Shown: piece after piece, positions 18,355-27,283 of the stretch
Layout: each line of letters opens with the position of its first letter
Position numbering within the stretch: the stretch's first letter is position 1
Assembly: GCF_014842995.1 (NCBI RefSeq)
Contig: NZ_JACYXL010000001.1
Coordinates: 559,183-623,182 of the forward strand
Direction of reading: 5' to 3'
From: Rhodanobacter sp. 7MK24
GTDB lineage: Bacteria; Pseudomonadota; Gammaproteobacteria; Xanthomonadales; Rhodanobacteraceae
DNA length: 64,000 bases
The notes under the pieces: generated by a model
Databases searched by the model: none
Told to the model about the DNA's origin: nothing
The model's input: the letters and a program-made list of their open reading frames with translations, nothing else
Translations under genes and position numbers: made by a program

Positions 18355-21300
18355 ATGAATAAACACGTCAGCTGGGCCCTGCTTGCGTTAGCTGCCACCT
18401 TGGCGGCGACCTTGGCAGGCGGCAATGTGTCCGCCAGCCCCGCGTCCTCGTCCACTACGACCTCCTCTTGTGGGCAGGCCGGTGGCACGTGCAGTGAAGA
18501 TTTCACGGGTGCGTCGGCCAGTCTGTCATGGACGACCTTGGGAACGACCGGCAGTTCAAGTTCAAAGAATGCCTGCCTCACGGCGGGTAATGGCTCAGGA
18601 TCCATCCAGGCATGCCCAAGCAGCTTCAGCTATACGAGTGGAAGTACGACGACCACGTATACTCTTCCCACGAACGAAACGACGGTTGGCCAAGGCGCGC
18701 TGCTGCTAACACCCGCCTTGAACTACCAAACCGGCGCCATCCTATCGGCGTTCAATCCGTTTCCGCTGAGCCAGGGCATCAACATTACCTTCACCACCTA
18801 TACCTTCGGTGGCGATAGCGGTGGTACGGCCAAGAACGGTGCGGACGGCATCACCTTCATCCTGACGGATGGCACTAAGGCTACCCCGACGACGACCGGC
18901 GGCAACGGCGGCGCCATGGGGTATGGCTGCTCGAATGCCAATGCCGGCACCTATCAGGGTATTGCCAATGCTTACCTTGGCCTTGGTATCGACGAATACG
19001 GTAACTTCCTCAACAGTGGCAATTGGGTGGCAGCAACTTCGGGTGGGGGCGCACCAACGAACGCCATCGTCCCGAATGTCACCCAGGTAGTGAATGGAAA
19101 GACGTATTACTGGGTATACGGCGACAACAGCAGCGGTGGCATCTACAACTCCAACGATACCTTCAATAGCGAAGGATCGACAGCCAACGGCACTAACTCG
19201 TGGGGCGGGACGGGCAGTTCGCAATACCAGCCGGAGCGCATCGGCTTGCGTGGCTCGGGAAATACCACTTGGGCGGCGCTGCAAACGCTGAATTCCACCT
19301 ATTATTCGGGGACTTCGCCCAGTTCGAGCAAGATCTATTCGGCCTGTCAATCCGGAAAATACGTTTCGGGTGGCAGCGGGACCGGTACCAATCCATACAC
19401 ATACACTGTGCTTCCTGCTGGCAATTACGCTGCGATTACCGGGGGATATGCCGTGTTGCCCGGTGGATTCTGTACACCATCGAGCACTAATACGGCCACT
19501 TGCCAGGCATCCGGCTACACAGTGGGTTCGCAGCTGATCGCGAACGAGACATCGGGCGTCACGCGCAATCCCACGACATCATCATCGGGAGCCGCGAATC
19601 CGCTGGCTTGGCCGATCACCTATCAGCTGAAGATTTCGGCTGGTGGATTGCTCAGTCTTTCCTACAGCTACAACGGCGGCGCCATGACGCCGGTGATGAG
19701 CAATACCAATATCACGTTGAGCAACGGTACCTTGCCGGCTTCGCTGCGCTTTGGTTTCTCGGCGGGTACAGGTGGCGACTACAACGTGCATGAGATCACC
19801 TGTTTCAAAGCTTCGCCATTGACCTCCACCAGTAGCGCGGCGGCCAACACCATCCAGTCAGGTCAGTACAAGACGGGTACGCAGATCTATTTGGCCAGTT
19901 ATTCCGCCAGCCCTTGGTGGGGCAGCCTGCAGGCCATTCCGCTGGTCGTGAGCAGCAGTGGCGGTCTGATCGCCAGCAACACCGCTACTTGGGATGGCAA
20001 ATGCACGCTGACTAGCGGCTGGTGCGACACCATGGGTACGAACAGTAGTGGCAATCCGGTCTACAAGGTTACTGCCACGAATGGATTCGTGGCTCCAGAA
20101 AGCCGCGTACTGGTGACCGCGAAGGGCAACGATGTGACTACAAGTGGGTCCGGCGTGGGCTTCTCGATGCAGCAGGCTTTGACCAGTTATCCCTCGGCCG
20201 TGCAGACCGCATTCACCGCGGCAGCCACCACAGACAGCGCACCTGCAACTTCCACCGCTCCGGCCATCACCATGACTGGCCAAAACGTTCTGGGCTGGTT
20301 GCTTGGCCAGCGATGCAACGAGCAGCTCTACAGCACCACGCAATCCACCAATGGTCCGTGGATGTACACGGGGGGCGCCTGCTCCACTACGACAGCCGCG
20401 GGAAACCTGAACTCGCGTACTTATGTGCTGGGCGACATCATCGACTCCAGCCCCACTTGGGTAGGCGCGCCGGTGGTAGGCCAGTACAACAATACCTTCA
20501 TCGATGGCCTCTACGGCTCTGCTGTCACACCGCCGGAAAATCAAAGTGGGGCGCAAACCTACGCCACGTTCGTCAGTAACTACGCGACACGCACCAACGT
20601 GGTGTACGTGGGTAGCAACGATGGTTACCTGCATGGTTTCGAGGCCGGCTATTTCAATACCAGCAGCAGCAGCGTTACCTGCGGGTCGACGGCGGTCGTT
20701 AGCAGCTTCAGCGATCCTTGTGGCACCGGCGCCGGCAGCAACGATGGAAAGGAAGTGATCGGTTACATGCCATACAACGTGCTGCTTACTCAGGCAGCTC
20801 AGCTCGCCAATCCGCTTGGCACGCACCAGTACCTGGTGGACGCCACGCCTGGCGTGGGCGACCTGTTCTACGGTCAGAGTTGCACATCAGGCATTTGCTC
20901 CGGCGGCAGTTGGCACACCTGGCTCGTGGGTGGCGTAGGTTCCAACGGCAAGGAGGTCTATGCGTTGGACGTGACCAATCCGACCAACTTCTCCACCACC
21001 AACGCCGGCTCGCTCGTGATCGGCGACTGGACCAACGCCACCCTACCGAACCTCGGCAATACTGTGGGGACGCCTTCCGTCGTGCGCATGCATAACGGCC
21101 AATGGGCGATCATCTTCGGCAATGGCCTAAATAGCGGCCAGAGCGCTGGTGTTTACATCGGCCTTGTGAACTCGAGCACCAGTGCGGTGTCATTCTTGTT
21201 CCTGAATACCGGCGTGGGTTCGAGCACCGTCAAGAACGGCATCGCCTACGTCACTCCGGTGGATCTCGATGGTGATGGCATCGTGGATTACCTCTACGCT

Positions 21301-22281
21301 GGCGACCAGCAAGGCAATGTGTGGCGCTTCGATGTGACCAGCAAGACTGCCAGTGGTTGGAGCGTTTCGAACTTTGGCGGCACGGCATCCACCTGCAGCA
21401 ACAGCAGCAACATCACCAATGGCACCGTGAACACTTCCGCCTGTTCACCTCTGTTCACCGCGTCGACCACGACGACGACCAACGGCACCACCACCATTAC
21501 CCCGCAGCCGATCACCACGGGCATTGTCACGGCCACCATCCAGACAAATGGTGTGAGCCGCAACATGTTGTATTTCGGCACGGGTCAGCAGACGCCGCAA
21601 ACTGGCAACTCGGCTGTGACGTACGCGCCCGCATCCACCGGTTCCAGCGCCACCATCCAGCAGCAGGCGTTCTATGGCATCTGGGACTGGAACATGAGTG
21701 GCTGGAACAGCGCGTCCAGCACGCAATTCGCATCGCAAACGGGCACCTACAGCATTTCGACCAGTAACCTGCAGGCAATCACTTCCACGAGCACGACGGT
21801 AACCGGCCAAGGCCAAGTCACCGGGTACCGCACCTTGTCCGCCGCCACCACTATTTGCTGGGCCGGAAGCAGTACTTGCTCACCTGCTTCAAGCAATACG
21901 CAATACGGCTGGATGTACAATTTGCCAAGCACCAACGAGCAGATCATCTACAGCCCAACCATTATCCAGGGGGCGGTCGTAGTGAACACCGCTATTCCGC
22001 CCGCCTCGTCGACCACCCAATGTACGGCGAATACCCAGACAGGGTGGACGATGGCTTTCGACGCAACCAGCGGTGGTGCTTTGACGCAAGGGTTCTTCCC
22101 GAGTTTCAATAACGCCAGCGGGGTGCAGGCTAATGCCGTCGGTACGCCAACTGCTTTGGTCTACAACGGCCAGACCTACCTAGTGTCCCAAACTGTCACG
22201 GGCGGCGCGTTTGTCCAGCGAGTGACTCCCCCGAACAACAACAGCCCGGCTCGTGTTTCATGGCGTGAGATCAGGAATTGA
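18355..22281 (+). CDS. pilY1: PilY1-type pilus tip protein with lectin-like N-terminal domain
   Basis: 1308 residues from ATG 18355, preceded by GAAGGGG. After a signal peptide (to about residue 27) residues about 45-485 look like an L-type lectin fold: GADGITFILTDG at 162-173, GLGIDEYGN at 210-218, and LRFGFSAGTGGDYNVHEI near the end, the pattern seen in legume-lectin-like bacterial domains. The von Willebrand A domain of Pseudomonas PilY1 is not apparent. The C-terminal half is the PilY1 beta-propeller, with the calcium loop Asp970-x-Asp972-x-Asp974-x3-Asp978 (DLDGDGIVD) followed by YLYAGDQQGNVWRFDV. Calcium binding there controls pilus extension and retraction in Pseudomonas. It is secreted and carried on the pilus tip; the lectin part suggests glycan adhesion. 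Domain boundaries are estimates. Confidence 0.9.
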   Translation: MNKHVSWALLALAATLAATLAGGNVSASPASSSTTTSSCGQAGGTCSEDFTGASASLSWTTLGTTGSSSSKNACLTAGNGSGSIQACPSSFSYTSGSTTTTYTLPTNETTVGQGALLLTPALNYQTGAILSAFNPFPLSQGINITFTTYTFGGDSGGTAKNGADGITFILTDGTKATPTTTGGNGGAMGYGCSNANAGTYQGIANAYLGLGIDEYGNFLNSGNWVAATSGGGAPTNAIVPNVTQVVNGKTYYWVYGDNSSGGIYNSNDTFNSEGSTANGTNSWGGTGSSQYQPERIGLRGSGNTTWAALQTLNSTYYSGTSPSSSKIYSACQSGKYVSGGSGTGTNPYTYTVLPAGNYAAITGGYAVLPGGFCTPSSTNTATCQASGYTVGSQLIANETSGVTRNPTTSSSGAANPLAWPITYQLKISAGGLLSLSYSYNGGAMTPVMSNTNITLSNGTLPASLRFGFSAGTGGDYNVHEITCFKASPLTSTSSAAANTIQSGQYKTGTQIYLASYSASPWWGSLQAIPLVVSSSGGLIASNTATWDGKCTLTSGWCDTMGTNSSGNPVYKVTATNGFVAPESRVLVTAKGNDVTTSGSGVGFSMQQALTSYPSAVQTAFTAAATTDSAPATSTAPAITMTGQNVLGWLLGQRCNEQLYSTTQSTNGPWMYTGGACSTTTAAGNLNSRTYVLGDIIDSSPTWVGAPVVGQYNNTFIDGLYGSAVTPPENQSGAQTYATFVSNYATRTNVVYVGSNDGYLHGFEAGYFNTSSSSVTCGSTAVVSSFSDPCGTGAGSNDGKEVIGYMPYNVLLTQAAQLANPLGTHQYLVDATPGVGDLFYGQSCTSGICSGGSWHTWLVGGVGSNGKEVYALDVTNPTNFSTTNAGSLVIGDWTNATLPNLGNTVGTPSVVRMHNGQWAIIFGNGLNSGQSAGVYIGLVNSSTSAVSFLFLNTGVGSSTVKNGIAYVTPVDLDGDGIVDYLYAGDQQGNVWRFDVTSKTASGWSVSNFGGTASTCSNSSNITNGTVNTSACSPLFTASTTTTTNGTTTITPQPITTGIVTATIQTNGVSRNMLYFGTGQQTPQTGNSAVTYAPASTGSSATIQQQAFYGIWDWNMSGWNSASSTQFASQTGTYSISTSNLQAITSTSTTVTGQGQVTGYRTLSAATTICWAGSSTCSPASSNTQYGWMYNLPSTNEQIIYSPTIIQGAVVVNTAIPPASSTTQCTANTQTGWTMAFDATSGGALTQGFFPSFNNASGVQANAVGTPTALVYNGQTYLVSQTVTGGAFVQRVTPPNNNSPARVSWREIRN

Positions 22282-22284
22282 GTA

Positions 22285-22773
22285 ATGAGTATCGAGCATT
22301 TGTCCAAATCACAACGCGCCGCTTTCGGTTTCAGTCTTTTGGAATTGATGATTGTGGTAGCGATCCTCGCGATCCTTGCGGCGATCGCGATCCCCTCGTA
22401 CCAGAACTATGTGGTCAAGACTAATCGCTCGGCGGCCGAGGGTTGCATGTCCCAGTACGCGAACTACATGGAACGGTTCTATACCACCAATCTGCGCTAT
22501 GACCTGATACCTCCCAGTTCGGGAACCGCGGCCGGCACGCCAAATCCTGTCACTGGCACAACGCCAACGTTGACACTGGATTGCGCAACTACCGCGCAGA
22601 CTGGCAGCAACTACGCTTATACCGTCCCGGCAGTTTCGACAACGGGCTATACCATCCAGGCCACGCCGATCAATGCACAGCTCACGCGCGATACACAGTG
22701 CGGTACGCTGAAATTGAACCAGATTGGTACGCGTCAAAGTGCCGCTACTGCGGCCCAATGCTGGGGCGGCTGA
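22285..22773 (+). CDS. pilE: PilE-type minor pilin
   Basis: A 162-residue pilin ending the operon, three bases after pilY1. Processing site FG|FSLLELMIVVAILAILAAIAIPSYQNYV is canonical, with the +5 Glu. The C-terminal disulfide loop is Cys...CW near the end (QCGTLKLNQ to AAQCWGG), typical of PilE minor pilins. It is inferred to link the priming complex to the major pilin. Its stop is only 3 bases from the stop of the convergent hydroxylase gene, so the two transcripts must overlap at their ends. Confidence 0.9.
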   Translation: MSIEHLSKSQRAAFGFSLLELMIVVAILAILAAIAIPSYQNYVVKTNRSAAEGCMSQYANYMERFYTTNLRYDLIPPSSGTAAGTPNPVTGTTPTLTLDCATTAQTGSNYAYTVPAVSTTGYTIQATPINAQLTRDTQCGTLKLNQIGTRQSAATAAQCWGG

Positions 22774-22776
22774 AGC

Positions 22777-23454
22777 TCAGTTCTCCGCCCATTGCCTTAG
22801 CAGGTTGTGATACGTACCGGTAAGTTGCAGCACGGCGTCGCGGTCCGCACCGGTGGCGACGAGGCGCTGGATCGAAGCATCCAGCTCGAACAGCAGACGA
22901 CGGCGACCGTCGTCGCGCACCAGGCTTTGCACCCAGAAGAATGCGGCGATGCGTGCGCCGCGTGTCACCGGTTGCACGCGGTGCAGGCTGCTCGCGGGGT
23001 AGATGATGGCGTCGCCGGCAGGAAGCTTCACCTCGTGCTCGCCGTAGGTATCGCTGACGATCAGTTCGCCGCCGTCGTACTTGTCCGGTTCGCTGAGGAA
23101 CAGCGTGCAGGAGATGTCGCTGCGCAACTGCTCGCCGTTGGGCAGCGCCATTACCGAGCCGTCGACGTGCATGCCGTATTCGCCGCCGCCCTCGTAGCGG
23201 TTGAAGCGTGGCGACAGCGTGCGCAGGGGCAGGGTGGCGGCGTGGTAGAGCGGATGCTTCGCCAGCGCGGTGAGCACCGTTTCGCCCAGTTGCCTGCGCA
23301 GCGGCGAGGCGTCGGGCAATTGCACGTTGTGTTTCACCTGCGCGCCCTGCGCTCCTACGGTTTCACGGCCGTCGGTCCATTCGGCAGTATCCAGCGCAGT
23401 GCGCAGCTGTTTGAGCTGTTCGCGGTCGAGGATGTCGGGGATGTGCAGCAGCAT
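22777..23454 (-). CDS. PiuC/YbiX family Fe(II)/2-oxoglutarate-dependent hydroxylase (PKHD type)
   Basis: 225 residues from ATG 23454, the normal length of the family. The iron ligands His96-x-Asp98 (YGMHVDGS) and His158, and the 2-oxoglutarate-binding Arg168 ten residues later, are all in place within the double-stranded beta-helix. These cytoplasmic enzymes are usually encoded beside catecholate siderophore receptors and are repressed by Fur. Here the gene lies downstream of a Fiu-like receptor on the same strand, 211 bases away, so it probably belongs to the same iron-starvation response. Its substrate is not established. Confidence 0.92.
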   Translation of the reverse strand: MLLHIPDILDREQLKQLRTALDTAEWTDGRETVGAQGAQVKHNVQLPDASPLRRQLGETVLTALAKHPLYHAATLPLRTLSPRFNRYEGGGEYGMHVDGSVMALPNGEQLRSDISCTLFLSEPDKYDGGELIVSDTYGEHEVKLPAGDAIIYPASSLHRVQPVTRGARIAAFFWVQSLVRDDGRRRLLFELDASIQRLVATGADRDAVLQLTGTYHNLLRQWAEN

Positions 23455-23665
23455 GGGGATGTTTCTCGACGTAGGCTGCCGGATGGCCAGGATTCGTTCG
23501 TGCCGAGCGTAGCTTGCGCTGGCAGGCAAAGTCGAAGCGTCACGTGTGCCAGGATCCCTCGACTTCCCTGCTGCACTGAGTGTGGCCATCCATGGCAACT
23601 CTCTGCGCCGCGCCCTCGGTGCTACGCCCAGGGCAAACGGTTGCAGCGGTTAAGCCGCTTCTTCA

Positions 23666-26008
23666 TCAGAAGTGGAAGTTCGCCGTCAGCATGCCCGAAC
23701 GCGGCGTGCCCGGGATATAGCGGTAGCCACTCTTGTTGATTGCCGCGACATAGGTCTTGTCGAGCAGGTTGTAGAGATTGAGCTGCAGGTCGAAGTGCCG
23801 GTTGATGGTGTAGGTGGCCATGGCGTCGAACACCCAGTACGACTTGGCGTACTGCGGCGTGCCGATGGCGCTGTCGGCGCCGCGCTGCATCTCGCCGGAG
23901 TAGCGCGCACCGCCGCCGATGGTGAGGCCGAACGGCAGGCGGTAGGTGGTCCAGCTGGTGAAGGCGCTCTTGGGCGTATAGGCCAGTGCGTTGCTGCCAT
24001 CGACGGCGGGCGCCGAGGTGCTGGTGGCGCTGCTGACGCCTCCATTGCTGAGGCTGGTGTGCATGCTGGTGAAGCCGGCATTGACTGCCCAGTTCGTGGT
24101 GATCTGGCCGACCGCGGTGATTTCCACGCCCTGCACGCGCTTCTGGCCGATCTGGTAGTACAGCAGGGTGGTGGGGTCCTGCTCCAGGTCATTGCTGACG
24201 GTGGTGCGATAGAGCGCGGTGGTCAGCAGCAGGCGTTCGTCGAACAGGTTCCACTTGGTGCCCACTTCGGCGGTGCGCGCCCGTTCCGGTTCGAGCATGG
24301 GGTTGTCCGCGCTGTTGACGGAGCTGCTCAGGGAGAGGCTGTCGCCGCCGGGCGGTTGTGCGGAGGTGGATAGTGCTGCGTAGACGCTGCCGTTTGTCGC
24401 CGGCTTGTAGATCAGCGCGAGCTGCCAGCTGGTGAGGTTGCCGGACGTATCGGCAGCGAGGCCGGGCACGATGGTGCCGGTAGCCAGCTTGCCGCAGACT
24501 GGCGCGTTTTTGCCGCCGCAGGCGACGGTGCTGTCGAAGTCGGTGTCGTAGTGGTCGAGACGCGCGCCGGCATTGACCTGCCATTGCTCGCCGAACTTCA
24601 GCGTGTCGAACAGGTAGGCGGCTGCCGTGTTGGTCCTGCCGCTGGTCCAGCCGCCGTTGGGGCCATAGAGCAGCGCGGTGCCGACATCGGGATCCGGATC
24701 GTACAGATTGGCCGCGGGCCAGGTGCTGCCGTTGAGCGCGGCGAGCGTGGTGGTGTTGAGCTTCTCCTGGCTCAGTTCGATGCCGGTGCTGAGGCTGTGG
24801 CTGATCGCGCCCGTATCGAAGTTGGCGGCGAGGTTGAGCTGGTTGGCGACGATGCGGTTGATCTGGTCCTCGAAATTCGGATTGCTGCGCGCCAGCGTCC
24901 AGGTGGACGGATCGGCCGGGTTTGGCGTCAACAGATTGGCGGCGGTGGCCGTGAACGAGGTGAGCAGATAGTTCTCCTGCGTGCGGCCCCAGCGCAGGGT
25001 GTCGTGCAGCGTCACGTTGTCCGAGAAGTCGTGCTGCAGGATCGCGGTGAACATGTTCTCGACGACATGATCATGATCCTGGTCGGTGCCGTAGAAGTTG
25101 CTGGGATCGACAGCCGGCGCACTGGCGATGAACGGGCGCGTGGGATCGGGCGAGGAGTAGCCGGGCAGGCCGACGGTAGGCACGCCGCCATCGGGCACGT
25201 TGTCCTGCTTCACGTGCAAGAAATCGAGGTACACGCGCGTGGACGTGTTCAGCCCCAGGGCCAGCGAGGGCGCCACGCCCCAGCGATCGTTCTCCACGTC
25301 GTGGCGGCCGGGCACGCCGCTGTTCTGGTCGAGCACGTTGAGGCGGAAGGCGGCGCCGTTGCCGATCTGCTGGTTCCAGTCGGCGGTGGCGCGTTTCTGG
25401 TCATAGCTGCCGTAGGACACCGAACCGGACGCGGCATCCTTCAGCGTAGGCTGCTTGGTCACCATGTTGATGGCGCCGGAAGGTGCGGTACGGCCGTATT
25501 CCGTGCTGTCCGGGCCTTTGGTCACCTCGATCTGCTCGATGTTGAACACGTCGCGGGAGATGGTGTTCAGGTCGCGCACGCCATCCACGAAGATGCTGCT
25601 GGTGGTGTTGAAGCCACGCATGTAGACGGCGTCGCCGGTATTGGTGGAGCCGTTCTCGCCCAGGAAGAACGTGCCCACGCCAGGCGTGTTGCGCAGCGCT
25701 TCGGTGAGTGTGGTGGCGCCTTGTTGCTGGATCAGGTCCTTGCTGATGACCTGGATGGTTTGCGGCGTGTCCACCAGCGGCTGGGTGAACTTGGGCGAGG
25801 AGAGTTGCGCGGTGGTGGTGGTGCCTTCCACCGTGACGCCTTGCAGGTGTTTGGCCTGGGAAGTTTGCGCATCGGTGGTGGGCGACGAGGCGTCGGTCGC
25901 CATGGCGGGCAAGGCCAGCGCAAGGCCGGTCGCCAGCGTGGCGGCGGTGAGCGGAGAGGCGGCAACGCGGCGCGCCACGGGATGCTTGCGGCTCTTGACG
26001 AAATCCAT
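23666..26008 (-). CDS. TonB-dependent catecholate siderophore receptor (Fiu-like)
   Basis: A 780-residue outer-membrane receptor. The signal peptide ends about residue 37 (LALALPAMA). The plug domain reads TPQTIQVISKDLIQQQGATT, EALRNTPGV, MRGF and FVDGVRD, then IEQIEVTKGPDSTEYGRTAPSGAINMVTKQP, characteristic of siderophore receptors such as Fiu. The barrel follows and ends in a terminal aromatic residue (TANFHF), needed for outer-membrane insertion. It imports ferric siderophores with energy from TonB-ExbBD. A Fur-box-like site lies about 110 bases upstream and the PiuC-type gene downstream, both usual for Fiu. Confidence 0.93.
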   Translation of the reverse strand: MDFVKSRKHPVARRVAASPLTAATLATGLALALPAMATDASSPTTDAQTSQAKHLQGVTVEGTTTTAQLSSPKFTQPLVDTPQTIQVISKDLIQQQGATTLTEALRNTPGVGTFFLGENGSTNTGDAVYMRGFNTTSSIFVDGVRDLNTISRDVFNIEQIEVTKGPDSTEYGRTAPSGAINMVTKQPTLKDAASGSVSYGSYDQKRATADWNQQIGNGAAFRLNVLDQNSGVPGRHDVENDRWGVAPSLALGLNTSTRVYLDFLHVKQDNVPDGGVPTVGLPGYSSPDPTRPFIASAPAVDPSNFYGTDQDHDHVVENMFTAILQHDFSDNVTLHDTLRWGRTQENYLLTSFTATAANLLTPNPADPSTWTLARSNPNFEDQINRIVANQLNLAANFDTGAISHSLSTGIELSQEKLNTTTLAALNGSTWPAANLYDPDPDVGTALLYGPNGGWTSGRTNTAAAYLFDTLKFGEQWQVNAGARLDHYDTDFDSTVACGGKNAPVCGKLATGTIVPGLAADTSGNLTSWQLALIYKPATNGSVYAALSTSAQPPGGDSLSLSSSVNSADNPMLEPERARTAEVGTKWNLFDERLLLTTALYRTTVSNDLEQDPTTLLYYQIGQKRVQGVEITAVGQITTNWAVNAGFTSMHTSLSNGGVSSATSTSAPAVDGSNALAYTPKSAFTSWTTYRLPFGLTIGGGARYSGEMQRGADSAIGTPQYAKSYWVFDAMATYTINRHFDLQLNLYNLLDKTYVAAINKSGYRYIPGTPRSGMLTANFHF

Positions 26009-26116
26009 CGGTGAAACGCTCCACGGCAGTTCGGAACAGGGGGCGCAGGGTGGTGCTGCCTTCGCATGTCGCGATGGCGCGGTTGCCCCGTGCGGATCGG
26101 CGGCGAGGTTAATTCA

Positions 26117-26137
26117 AACAAGAATGATTCGCAATAA
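26117..26137. promoter_or_regulatory. Fur box-like site upstream of the TonB receptor gene
   Basis: Sequence around AAGAATGATTCGCAATAA resembles the 19-bp Fur consensus (GATAATGATAATCATTATC), with its core GAATGATTCGCA common in Xanthomonadales iron genes. It lies in the otherwise unassigned 26009-26238 region between the divergent receptor and PanE-type genes, oriented to control the receptor. Confidence 0.6.
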
Positions 26138-26238
26138 ATGCGTGCGCGATTCAGGCGCGCAACGGATCTCGGGCGGCTCGGCAGCGGCGAATCGTGGCGC
26201 TACGCTTGAACGGACTTAGTCACAAGGAAACCAGAGCA

Positions 26239-27165
26239 ATGCGCATCCTGATCGTGGGCGCCGGCGCCACCGGCGGCTATTTCGGCGGCCGCTTGCTGCA
26301 GGCAGGGCAGGACGTGACCTTTCTGGTGCGCGAGCGGCGAGCGGCGATGCTCGCGCAGCATGGCCTGCGCATCCGCAGCGCGACGGGCGATGCGGACATG
26401 GCAGCGCCGCCCACGGTCACCGTGGCCACGCTGCGCGCGCCATTCGACCTCGTCCTGTTGAGCTGCAAAGCCTGGGATTTGCCGCAGGCTATGGAGGACA
26501 TCGTGCCCGCCATGGGCGAACAGAGCACAGTGCTGCCCGTGCTCAACGGCATGCGTCAGCTCGATCTGCTCGATGCGCGCTTCGGCGCCGCCCGCGTGCT
26601 GGGTGGGCAATGCGCCATTGCCGCCACGCTGGACGACGACGGCACCGTGCGCCATCTCAACCGCACCCACAGCCTCGGCTTCGGCGAGCGCGACGGCAGC
26701 GATTCGGAGCGCGTGCGACGCATCGCGCAGGCGATGGCAGGCGCGAACTTCGACGCGCGCGCCAGCCGTCATGCCGTGCAGGACATGTGGGACAAATGGG
26801 TGTTCCTCGCCGCCCTTGCCGGCATCACCTGCCTGATGCGCGCGCCGGTTGGCGACATCGTGGCCGCGACAGGCGGTCGCGAGGCCACGCTGGCCCTGCT
26901 CGACGACTGCCGCCGCATCGCCGTCGCCTGTGGCCACGAGCCAGGCGCGGCGGTGATCGAACGCGCCCACGGCCTGTTGACCGAGGCCGGTTCCACGTTC
27001 AGCGCCTCGATGCTGCGCGACCTCGAGCACGGCAGTCGCGTCGAAGCAGACCACGTGCTCGGCGATCTGCTGGCGCGTGGCGAAGCCCATGGCGTGGCCA
27101 CGCCGCTATTGCGCCTCGCGTACGCACATTTGAAGGCTTACGAAGCGCGCAGGGCGCGCAGTTGA
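26239..27165 (+). CDS. Ketopantoate reductase family protein (ApbA/PanE)
   Basis: 308 residues from ATG 26239, with AAGGA upstream. The NADPH-binding motif GAGATGGYFGGRL is at residues 7-19, CKAWD and LNGM occur at the expected spacing, and the C-terminal helical domain has MWDKWVFLAALAGITCLMR with the conserved lysine region. It would reduce 2-dehydropantoate to pantoate for coenzyme A synthesis, although many genomes carry PanE paralogues of other specificity. No other pantothenate gene is nearby, so I leave the symbol blank. It is divergent from the TonB receptor. Confidence 0.88.
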   Translation: MRILIVGAGATGGYFGGRLLQAGQDVTFLVRERRAAMLAQHGLRIRSATGDADMAAPPTVTVATLRAPFDLVLLSCKAWDLPQAMEDIVPAMGEQSTVLPVLNGMRQLDLLDARFGAARVLGGQCAIAATLDDDGTVRHLNRTHSLGFGERDGSDSERVRRIAQAMAGANFDARASRHAVQDMWDKWVFLAALAGITCLMRAPVGDIVAATGGREATLALLDDCRRIAVACGHEPGAAVIERAHGLLTEAGSTFSASMLRDLEHGSRVEADHVLGDLLARGEAHGVATPLLRLAYAHLKAYEARRARS

Positions 27166-27208
27166 GGCGGCTGCCGTTGCATGGTTGAGGAGTGCATGCA
27201 GCGCGCAT

Positions 27209-27238
27209 AAAAAAGCGCCGCGCTTGTGCGCGGCGCTT
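27209..27238 (-). terminator. Intrinsic terminator of the M13 peptidase gene
   Basis: Read on the minus strand, an 11-bp perfect stem (27228-27238 with 27213-27223, 4-base loop) is followed by a run of six T (A's at 27209-27214 on the plus strand). It lies 45 bases past the peptidase stop and between convergent genes. Confidence 0.88.
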
Positions 27239-27283
27239 GAAAGTGCACGAACCGCGACGACAAGCGCCGCGGTTCGGAGGGTG

